Positions 57,037 to 64,000 of a stretch of 64,000 nucleotides of DNA are shown here, in pieces; the stretch's first letter is position 1; every line of letters starts with the position of its first letter. The notes below the pieces were generated by a model. The model ran no database searches, had not been told where the DNA came from, and worked only from the letters and a program-made list of their open reading frames with translations. This DNA is from CAZZEX01 sp964653285 (GTDB lineage Bacteria > Chloroflexota > Anaerolineae > B4-G1): positions 4,213 to 68,212 of the forward strand of contig CAZZEX010000016.1 of the NCBI GenBank assembly GCA_964653285.1. Reading direction: 5' to 3'. Both the position numbers and the translations under genes were made by a program.

Positions 57037-59994
57037 ATGCAAGCATCTCACCACACGCTGACGGTAACGAGGGGACAACAAAAGTCACATAATGGCTCGA
57101 TCGCCGGCAAAACGCTCGGCAAATACCAGATAGTGGAATTCATCGGGCGAGGGGCAATGGCTGAAGTCTACAAGGCTTATCAGCCAACGCTGGATCGGTA
57201 CGTTTCAATCAAACTCATGCACTCTTTTCTCGCTGAAGACAAGGACTTTCTGGGCCGGTTTCAACGTGAAGCCAAGGCGGCAGCCCAACTCCGTCATCCG
57301 AACATTGTGCAGGTGCATGATTTTGACGTACTGGACGGTGTGTACTACTATATGGTCATGGAGTTTATTGATGGCCATACCCTACAAGATAAGTTGCAAG
57401 AACTGGTGGCAGCCAATGAAATCATGCCGCTGGATGGAGCAATCCACATCGCGGGAGAGGTCGCGTGCGCGCTCTCTTATGCCCACGGCCGGGGGGTGAT
57501 CCATCGGAACATCAAACCGTCCAATGTGATGATCAATCGAGAGGGCCATGTGATTCTGACGGATTTCGGCATGGCCAAGATTGTGGGTGACGCGCGGTAC
57601 ACCACTGTTGGTGCGATAGCGGGCACACCTAACTATATACCGCCCGAACAAGGATTGGGAAAGCCAGCAGACGCACGTAGTGACATCTACTCGTTGGGAG
57701 CCATGTTCTTTCAGATGGTGACTGGCCGACTTCCATACCAGGCGGATTCAGCGGTGGCGGTACTGCTTAAACACATAAATAACCCGATTCCCGTCGCCAG
57801 CCAGATCAACCCAGACCTGCCACCAGGTATTGATAGAATCATCTTCAAAGCGTTGGCCAAGAACCCAGATGACCGTTATCAAACGGCTGGCGAGTTCATC
57901 GAACATCTGAAGGAAGTTGAGACCGGTAAGTCTCTCCCGGACGCTGCTCTGCCTGCGTCTCCCGCCGCTGCAACCAGCGACTCGGCAGAACGGGGAACTC
58001 CCCCTTTCTCTGCCATCCCGTCACCGTCTCCGCCGCCAGTCGCTGCCGTGTCCGGCGTCGTCAGGCTGGCACCCTATACCCTGTCCCCCGGCAACATTGC
58101 CACCGATCCCATTGATCTGCCGACCATGTGCGACGCCAAGTGGGGCCGGGCAGTGGACCACTTTGTCAAGGGGTACATTACCGACTGGCTGCGCGAGGGC
58201 GTGAACCGCCTACGAGCCACCCACCAGCACGGCCTGGCCGACGAACTGGAGTTGATCACCATTCGAGCCGAAGCAATCGTCCGGCGGGTTCAGGATGGTG
58301 ACGACGTCGTTCGCAACGCTGGCCTGGAAGAGTTCCTGGAGTCACTGGGGGCAGCCCCGCCGGCCATGGACATCACTCCAAAAGGGCTCGATCTGCCAGC
58401 GGTGGGGGTGGGGGAAACCGGGCACCCGGTAACCTTCACCATCACGAACAGAGGGCGGGGCTACCTCTCTGGCAGAGTCGTGTGCCGAGTGCCGTGGCTC
58501 AGAGCCAGACCCAAGCGATTTGGTTGCGCGGCGGGAAGGCACTGTACGGTAACGGTGAAAATGGACCTGAGTGGCCTACCCGCCAGCAGGATTCGGTCCC
58601 CGGGTGGCCTTCAGGTCTGCAGTGTAAGCGGTGACCAGAACGTGAGGGTTCAGGTGGACATCCTGCCATCCGTGTTGCGGGTAGACGTTTCTACGCTCGA
58701 TTTTGGTACGTTGGGCCAGGGAGAGACCGCTCAGGCGATGTTCACTATCCGCAACGGCGGCCGGGGCTACCTGATCGGTAGAGTCCACTGCCGGGTGCCA
58801 TGGCTGACGGCATTGCCGATTCAGTTCAAGGTGCCGGCCGGAGACAGCATCCGGGTAGCGGTAAGTGCTGACTCGCAGATGCTCTCGCCGGGTGATGCGG
58901 CCCATGCCTGGGCGCTGATGGTGGGAAGCAACGGCGGAAATGCCGTTCTGGGTGTGCAGATGCGGGTACTATCTCCTCGTTTGGAGGTGGAGCCAGCACA
59001 GATAGATCTGGGTACTGTAGATCTCGTCCAGCCTGGGGCGGGAAGGAACGCCGAGCTGACGATGCGCAACACCGGGCCCGGGGTGTTGACCGGCGCGGTG
59101 ACGACGAAGTCCGACTGGCTGGTTGTTGAGCCGGCCACCTTCCGCTGCCGGGCCGGAGAGGCACAGGGGCTGCGCCTGTCAACGACCCAGTTGCACACAG
59201 GGGACTTCCGCCAGCCCATTCACGTGGTCTCCAACGCAGGAGTGGCAGAGGTGCCAGTGCTGTTGCAGGTGCGCTTTTCCATGGAACTGGAGATGGTGCA
59301 CATCCCGGCCGGCGAGTTTCTGAGAGGCAGCCAGGAGCGAGACAAAAGGGCCCTGGCATCCGAGAAGCCCCAGTGCCGGATCTACCTGGAAGAATACTGG
59401 ATCGGCAAGTACCCGGTGACCAATGCTCAATACGCTGTCTTTGTGGAGGGCACAGGGCGCCGGCCTCCAGAGGATTGGGAAGGAGGGCGGCCGCCGGAGG
59501 GGAAGGAGAACCACCCGGTGGTGAACGTGAGCTGGTGGGACGCACTGGCCTACTGCCGCTGGCTGGCGGAGTTGACGGGCAAGCCGTACCGGCTGCCGAC
59601 GGAGGCCCAGTGGGAGAAAGCGGCCCGGGGTACCGATGGGCGGGTGTATCCCTGGGGAAACAAGTGGGACAGCCGGAAGTGCAACACAGGGGAAGGGCGC
59701 AAGGGGGGCACGACGCCAGTGGGGGCCTACAGCCCGGCTGGGGACAGCCCATACGGCTGCGCGGACGTGGTAGGGAACGTATTGGAGTGGGTGGCCGATT
59801 GGTACCGTGAGGACTATTACGCCCGCTCCTCCGTGTCCCGGAATCCCTATGGCCCGTCCTCGGGGGCAGTCAAGGTGCTGCGAGGCGGCTCGTGGTCCGC
59901 CGATCGCTGGGGTGCTCGCTGCGTCAGCCGCTACCAGGGCAACCGGAAGGCCGCCAGTCCCGAGGCTGGCTTTCGCTGTGTACGGGCAGGCTGA
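57037..59994 (+). CDS. Pseudokinase with Ig-like repeats and C-terminal FGE-sulfatase-like domain
   Basis: 985 residues. The kinase fold (about 25-290) has LGKYQIVEFIGRGAMAEVYKAY, the ATP-anchoring Lys (SIKLMHS), DFGMAK and GTPNYIPPEQ. The catalytic loop reads HRNIKPSNV: the essential Asp is Asn (codon AAC at 57508), so activity should be lost or greatly reduced. A helical module follows (about 365-440), then three similar Ig-like repeats (PVTFTITNRGRGYLSGRV, AMFTIRNGGRGYLIGRV). The final FGE-sulfatase domain (about 750-985) has WYREDYY and VLRGGSW, but only one Cys at the FGE active-site region (RCVSRY), so it is probably not a formylglycine generator. There is no transmembrane segment. Confidence 0.9.
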   Translation: MQASHHTLTVTRGQQKSHNGSIAGKTLGKYQIVEFIGRGAMAEVYKAYQPTLDRYVSIKLMHSFLAEDKDFLGRFQREAKAAAQLRHPNIVQVHDFDVLDGVYYYMVMEFIDGHTLQDKLQELVAANEIMPLDGAIHIAGEVACALSYAHGRGVIHRNIKPSNVMINREGHVILTDFGMAKIVGDARYTTVGAIAGTPNYIPPEQGLGKPADARSDIYSLGAMFFQMVTGRLPYQADSAVAVLLKHINNPIPVASQINPDLPPGIDRIIFKALAKNPDDRYQTAGEFIEHLKEVETGKSLPDAALPASPAAATSDSAERGTPPFSAIPSPSPPPVAAVSGVVRLAPYTLSPGNIATDPIDLPTMCDAKWGRAVDHFVKGYITDWLREGVNRLRATHQHGLADELELITIRAEAIVRRVQDGDDVVRNAGLEEFLESLGAAPPAMDITPKGLDLPAVGVGETGHPVTFTITNRGRGYLSGRVVCRVPWLRARPKRFGCAAGRHCTVTVKMDLSGLPASRIRSPGGLQVCSVSGDQNVRVQVDILPSVLRVDVSTLDFGTLGQGETAQAMFTIRNGGRGYLIGRVHCRVPWLTALPIQFKVPAGDSIRVAVSADSQMLSPGDAAHAWALMVGSNGGNAVLGVQMRVLSPRLEVEPAQIDLGTVDLVQPGAGRNAELTMRNTGPGVLTGAVTTKSDWLVVEPATFRCRAGEAQGLRLSTTQLHTGDFRQPIHVVSNAGVAEVPVLLQVRFSMELEMVHIPAGEFLRGSQERDKRALASEKPQCRIYLEEYWIGKYPVTNAQYAVFVEGTGRRPPEDWEGGRPPEGKENHPVVNVSWWDALAYCRWLAELTGKPYRLPTEAQWEKAARGTDGRVYPWGNKWDSRKCNTGEGRKGGTTPVGAYSPAGDSPYGCADVVGNVLEWVADWYREDYYARSSVSRNPYGPSSGAVKVLRGGSWSADRWGARCVSRYQGNRKAASPEAGFRCVRAG

Positions 59995-60007
59995 GTAGTA
60001 AGCACTA

Positions 60008-62901
60008 ATGAAGCTAACACGAAATTGGGTGAGGAACTTAAAGCGGATCGAAGCGTTCCTCCCTTTCGCCAACCCCACGTTCAGCAATCCAGACTTTCAG
60101 GCTGCCTCCTACCGGGTGTTGATCGTAAGACTGTCCCCCTTTCGGGACGTAGACCGTTCCATATCCCATCTCTTCCTCTTCCAGGAGGTTCGGCGGGTGC
60201 TGCCACGCGCGTTTATTGACCTGGCCTTCTTCCCCTCTGTGGGGCAGAGGGGGCTGTTCGAGCAGGAGGGCGTCCCTTACCTCATCGGGGTACAGTCGCT
60301 GCGCTCGGCTGAGGAATTTGACCTGGTGCTGGTCTCCAACGGTTACACCCTGGAGTTGATCAACCTGCCCTACCTGCTGATCCGTTCGGGGTTACCGCTC
60401 TTCTCCAGCCAGCGTGGGCCGGAGTGGCCGATCCTGATCCTCGGCGGCTCTAACGCTATGGCGACCCAGTCCATTATCCACGAGGACGGCGACAGTCTGG
60501 TGGACGGCATCTTCTTCGGCGAGGGGGAAGGGCTGGTCGGTGACCTGGTGCGCTTTTTGGAGCGCAACCGCGGAGCGGACAAGCGGGACTTGCTGGGACG
60601 AACAGCCCAACAAACGACAGGATTCTGGGCGTCTACCCCCCTCAATCCCCCCTACGAGGGGGGAGGCTGTACCCCCCTCAATCCCCCCCACGAGGGGGGA
60701 GGCTGTACCCNNNNNNNNNNNNNNNNNNNNNNNNNNNNNNNNNNNNNNNNNNNNNNNNNNNNNNNNNNNNNNNNNNNNNNNNNNNNNNNNNNNNNNNNNN
60801 NNNNNNNNNNGAGGGGGGAGGCTGTACCCCCCTCAATCCCCCCCACGAGGGGGGAGGCTGTACCCACCTCAATCCCCCCTACGAGGGGGGAGGCTGTACC
60901 CCCCTCAATCCCCCCCACGAGGGGGGAGGCTGTACCCCAAAGGCCGTCCTCCATACTCCCGAAGCGCAGTATTTGCCGCTGGAGTACCCCATCTTGAACA
61001 GCCCCGAAGTACACACGGCCAGCCTCCAGATCAACTATGGCTGCCCGGCCTTCTGCTCTTTCTGCTTTGAGGGATACGACCGCAAGCCGTACCGCGAACT
61101 CCCACTGTCCGACGTCCTCTCCGCCGCTCGCCAGATCAAGCGAGCGCAGGGGGTCGAGGAACTGAACCTGTACAGTTTCAATTTCAATACGCACCAGGAC
61201 ATCCTGGAGATGATCCTGGAACTGCACCGGCTCTTCGACCGGGTGAGTTTCAAGAGTCAGCGGTTGGACGTTCTGCAGCAGGCGGGCTATCTGCTAGAGG
61301 CGGAGGTCGAGGCGGACAAGCGAGACTTCACCCTGGGCATTGAGGGTATCAGCCAGCGCATGCGGGCGTGGCTACACAAGAGCCTGTCCGCGGAAGACAT
61401 CACAGACCTGCTGTACCGGCTCTTCGCGCTTAAGGTGCGCCGGGTTAAGCTGTTTTACATCCTGACTGGCTATGAAACCGACGAGGACATGAGGGAGTTT
61501 CGTCGTTTCCTGAAATGGCTCAAAGAAATCCGACGCTCCCGGAACCGGCGTGTGCGCGTTGTTTTCAGTTTCGGGTTGCTGATCCGCATGCCGTTTACGC
61601 CACTGCGATATGACCGGCTCTTTCTCGACGAGCAAGCGTGGCGACCGCTGATCGGGCAGGTCAAATCGGCCTGTGAGACGAACGGGTTTGAATTTCGGCT
61701 GGCCTTCGACTGGCCGGCTTATTGCGTCAGCCAGGTATTGGCCATGGGGGGGTACTGGCTGGTAGAGCCGATTGTAGCCCTGGCTCAGAAAGGTTATTGC
61801 TTCGACACCACACTGCCGCCGGAGTACTGGGACGAGTTCAAGGGCTGGATGGAGAGAGCGGGTCACTGGAACGGCGCTTTCCTGGGCGAGAAAGGCCCGG
61901 ATACCCCCTTTGCGCTGGAATTTGTCGAGTCGAACATTTCGGCCGAGTTTCTGTACCGCCAGTATCGGGAGGCTCGACCCCCCTCAATCCCCCCTAAGAG
62001 GGGGGAGGTCGGAGCTGGCATGGACGGTCGTTGTTCTCCCTCAGTCTCCCCTAAGAGGGGGGAGGTCGGAGCCGGCACGGACGGCGGCTATTGCCTGGGG
62101 AGCCACGGGCAACCTGGCCGTTGTTTGGGATGTGGGGCCTGCCGGGACGAGGAACAGAGGCGGGCGATTACGCACCACCAGATTCAGCAGCCAGAGCGTG
62201 GCCGATACATGGCACAACTACGAGAGGTTATGGCTCGCAAGCGGCGGCTGCAACCGGTGTATTTCTTGCTGTGTCTGGATCCGCTGCTGGCCGGGGTGTT
62301 GCCCGCATTCCTCAACGCTTTCGTCTTCAAAGAGATCCTCGTCCGCTATCCTGAGTTGGTGGACAACCTGCTGGCTGTGCGAGAGAGCCTGTTCACCCTC
62401 CGTCCCAATGCCCGCCGTTTTCCCTCGGTGAGCGGAGAGACTGTCTTTGCCCTGAAAGCATGGGACGTCGAAGCGTTGGCGCGCACCCTGGCCGAAGAAA
62501 CCAGGTTTTCCGGAAAAAACCTAGTTTCTGGGTTCCAGGCCATCCAAATCGTGGGGCCGGTCGAGGGGTTCACTCCGGGCACGTTCACCAGGCTGCACCT
62601 GGACGTGCGCCTGCCGGGCGACGTCTTTCCCGATCCGCGATCCCGGCTGGAGCAGTACCTGCGCTCTGCGTACCTGCGATATTCCCTGCGGCGGGAGGGC
62701 ACCCGCTATCGCTTCGACCTGCCCCGCAAGGCGCTGAAGAAGAAAATCCTGTTCAGCGGCTTTCTTGAGACACGGGAGAAGGACTTTTTCGCCAGCCTGG
62801 ACGTGGGGCCCAAATTCGACCTGATGGCGTTCTTGCAGACGTTCGGCGGAGAGAATCTGTTTCGCCATGCGCGGGTGCGGGTCTCGGGGATACAGTGGTA
62901 G
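60008..62901 (+). CDS. B12-binding radical SAM protein interrupted by a 12-residue repeat array and assembly gap
   Basis: The N-terminal part (to about residue 205) has a cobalamin-binding-like alpha/beta fold, LILGGSNAMATQS and GIFFGEGEG. The radical SAM domain starts after the array at SLQINYGCPAFCSFCFEGYD, with the CxxxCxxC cluster motif. A later CLGCGACRDEE may bind metal. Between the parts lies an array encoding TPLNPPHEGGGC repeats of 36 bp. The apparent frame change is only due to the 100-N filler: the missing length must be 17+36n bases, which restores the frame. The end is at 62901. Substrate unknown; similar proteins act in tRNA or small-molecule modification. Confidence 0.8.
60638..60944. 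repeat. 36-bp in-frame tandem array with assembly gap
   Basis: Each unit is a C-tract, TCAAT, a second C-tract, (C/T)ACGAG, a G-tract and GGCTGTA. Two units precede and four partial or full units follow the Ns at 60711-60810. Internal C-tract/G-tract pairing makes each unit a hairpin. True copy number is unknown. Confidence 0.92.
61975..62081. repeat. Second palindromic insert in the radical SAM gene
   Basis: Two related units (CCCCCTAAGAGGGGGGAGG and CCCCTAAGAGGGGGGAGG) separated by about 40 bases encode PPSIPPKRGEVGAG and PSVSPKRGEVGAG in frame, between the radical SAM domain and the CLGCGAC motif. Confidence 0.85.
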
Positions 62902-62939
62902 CGTGAGGGCTATCCGACCTCCGCCTGAATCTGCCACAG

Positions 62940-62986
62940 GGTCGGATAGCAAATCCGACTTCCGCCCCAGCTTTTTGAGAAGATAC
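62940..62986 (-). mobile_element. MITE family A, half copy
   Basis: Read on the minus strand it begins GTATCTTCTCAAAAAGCTGG and includes the GTCGGATTTGCTATCCGAC hairpin; the second half of the element is replaced by unrelated sequence. It sits between the radical SAM and MBL genes. Confidence 0.75.
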
Positions 62987-63010
62987 GCGTAGATGATGAC
63001 GTGGTCTACC

Positions 63011-63637
63011 TCATCTCAACCAGGGGTTGGACCGCTTCTCCTGCCCGACCGTCGTCTGGGGGCCGTGGCCGGGATAGAGGATGGTCTCGTCGGGCAGGGC
63101 GAACAGTACCTCTCGAATGGAGCGCATCAGCGTGTCCCAGTTGCCGCCGGGCAGGTCGGTGCGTCCTATCCCCATGGCGAAGAGCACGTCTCCGTCGAAG
63201 GCCACGCCCTCCTCTTCCAGGTAGAAGGTGACGCTGCCGCCGGCGGAATGGCCGGGGGTATGCAGCACCTGGAAGCGAAGTGTACCCACCTCTAGCATCT
63301 GCCCAGGCTCCAGTTCCAGGTCTGGCATGGGGCTTTCCCTCGCCGACACACCGAACATGGCAGCGCCTCCCTGGGCCTGCAGGAGGGGCAGTTCGGCCGG
63401 GTGGAGGGCCAGGGGCGCGCCGGTGGCGGCCACGATTTCGACATTGGCCCCCATGTGATCGAAGTGGCAATGGGTGTTGAGGACGTAGCGGATGGTCAGC
63501 CCGCTCTCCTCGATGGTCTTGAGGATTCGCTCAGGGTTCCCTCCGGGGTCAATCACTACTCCATCCTGCGTATCCTCGCAGCCGACGACGTAGCAATTGG
63601 TCTGAGTTATTCCGACGGGGATGGTGTGGATGAGCAC
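63011..63637 (-). CDS. MBL-fold metallohydrolase, glyoxalase II-like
   Basis: A 208-residue metallo-beta-lactamase-fold enzyme. The metal motif VLNTHCHFDHMGAN (HxHxDH) is followed by the His in HTPGHSAGG, the bridging Asp in FDGDVLF, and the last His in YPGHGPQTT. The short length and these motifs match the single-domain hydroxyacylglutathione hydrolase-like group (YcbL type), probably hydrolysing a thioester or similar bond. The ATG at 63637 has no clear ribosome-binding site. Transcribed away from the window end. Confidence 0.92.
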   Translation of the reverse strand: MLIHTIPVGITQTNCYVVGCEDTQDGVVIDPGGNPERILKTIEESGLTIRYVLNTHCHFDHMGANVEIVAATGAPLALHPAELPLLQAQGGAAMFGVSARESPMPDLELEPGQMLEVGTLRFQVLHTPGHSAGGSVTFYLEEEGVAFDGDVLFAMGIGRTDLPGGNWDTLMRSIREVLFALPDETILYPGHGPQTTVGQEKRSNPWLR

Positions 63638-63693
63638 GTTGACCTCTTCACGATGGACTGGTGGTTATTCACGCCGTTGCATAGGGTACAGGC

Positions 63694-63884
63694 TCAGCCC
63701 GCAGTGCCCCTTACACCTCTGCCTCGTTGGGTCGGTGTTATCCACCAGGGTCTTTGCGGCACGTATGCCGTCACAATGTCCACCCACATTGGATCGTAGT
63801 AATCACACACCACGTGCAGTGGTATCGTTGTATCCTCACTCAAATGGGGATAGCCCAGGATTAGGCAGCGACATTCCTCCCCAA
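63694..63884 (-). pseudogene. C-terminal piece of a DUF4258-like (ParE-toxin-fold) protein
   Basis: Sixty-two codons ending in TGA: ECRCLILGYPHLSEDTTIPL, HVVCDYYDPMWVDIVTAYVP and QRPWWITPTQRG. These lines are typical of the C-terminal half of DUF4258-type small proteins. The N-terminal half is replaced by the 66-bp repeat at 63883. The fold belongs to the RelE/ParE-like group, but no antitoxin is visible. Confidence 0.6.
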
Positions 63885-64000
63885 GAGGGCGACCACGAGG
63901 GTTCGCCCCTACATAAAACCGGGGTAGGGGCCGGTCTTGTACCTGCCCAAGAGGGCGACCACGAGGGTTCGCCCCTACATAAAACCGGGGTAGGGGCCGG
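63883..64000. repeat. 66-bp direct tandem repeat at the window end
   Basis: One complete 66-base unit starting AAGAGGGCGACCACGAGGG and the first 52 bases of a second, identical copy run to the last base of the window. Each unit contains the imperfect palindrome GGGCGACCACGAGGGTTCGCCC. The array continues outside the window. Confidence 0.95.

Noticed and set aside
59100..59994. Genuine formylglycine-generating enzyme
   Set aside because: Only one Cys is present in the active-site segment after RGGSW; true enzymes have two.
60638..60944. CRISPR array
   Set aside because: Units are directly adjacent 36-bp repeats with no unique spacers, and they are translated in frame. The 66-bp repeat at the window end also has no spacers.
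60540..61070. Frameshift or two genes in the radical SAM locus
   Set aside because: The change of frame across the gap is caused by the arbitrary 100 Ns. A missing length of 17+36n bases, as required by the repeat, restores one frame.

Overview
The window is GC-rich, densely coded bacterial DNA with two 100-N scaffold gaps (28104-28203 and 60711-60810), so it is probably a metagenome or draft scaffold. Gene content points to a Chloroflexota (Anaerolineae-like) genome. The clues are Ser/Thr kinases with Pro-Thr linkers and Ig-like outer domains, PnrA/BMP-type nucleoside transport genes, a two-gene SufC-SufB system, GAF histidine kinases, and many short palindromic repeats inside and between genes. 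The lineage is an inference; there is no rRNA or other decisive marker. There are three tRNA genes: Pro-GGG, Gly-CCC and Lys-CUU.

Layout. 1-9 kb, minus strand: an envelope/sugar operon (rpiB, membrane proteins, a GT4 glycosyltransferase, a methyltransferase), phoU-pstB, and a compact group of receiver-MinD fusion, endonuclease V, sirtuin and GAF histidine kinase. 9-19.6 kb: tRNAs, a cNMP-binding protein, a membrane Ser/Thr kinase that seems to start at CTG, a double-thioredoxin/CcdA fusion, SufB-SufC, a GAF-GAF histidine kinase and a lipoprotein. 19.6-26.4 kb: a decaying lipid/CoA region with remnants of acyl-CoA dehydrogenase, an SDR-SCP2 protein and a CoA transferase around intact aminotransferase, nitronate monooxygenase and beta-propeller lipoprotein genes. 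26.6-38.8 kb: a nucleoside-uptake locus (amidohydrolase, ABC permeases and ATPase, BMP proteins) with two unusual fusions: BMP with an ABC permease, and a BMP lipoprotein with a family-5 peptide-binding protein followed by a DppB-like permease.

38.8-45.3 kb: a 430-bp insertion-sequence remnant, a broken asd gene carrying a MITE, an epimerase, a HAD-like protein, a methyltransferase, threonine synthase, and ilvE behind an Ile/Val/Leu-rich leader peptide and terminator. 45.3-53.0 kb is the most interesting part. A promoter with a perfect palindrome over its -35 box precedes a CHAT (caspase-like) protease, a membrane-spanning STAND NTPase with HEAT repeats and an outer propeller, a zinc metallopeptidase and a lipoprotein with a six-cysteine tail. 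I read it as a candidate stress or defence protease system. 53-57 kb holds an ABC-2 exporter with a PrsW-like domain, which may be acquired. 57-63 kb holds a pseudokinase fused to Ig-like and FGE-sulfatase-like domains, and a B12-binding radical SAM protein interrupted by a 12-residue repeat array. An MBL-fold hydrolase, a truncated DUF4258-like gene and a 66-bp tandem repeat end the window.

Two families of short non-autonomous elements with inverted-repeat ends and target-site duplications (99 bp and about 80-112 bp) are scattered through the window, often at the edges of broken genes. Together with in-frame palindromic inserts in several proteins, they suggest that small repeats have driven much of the fusion and decay seen here.
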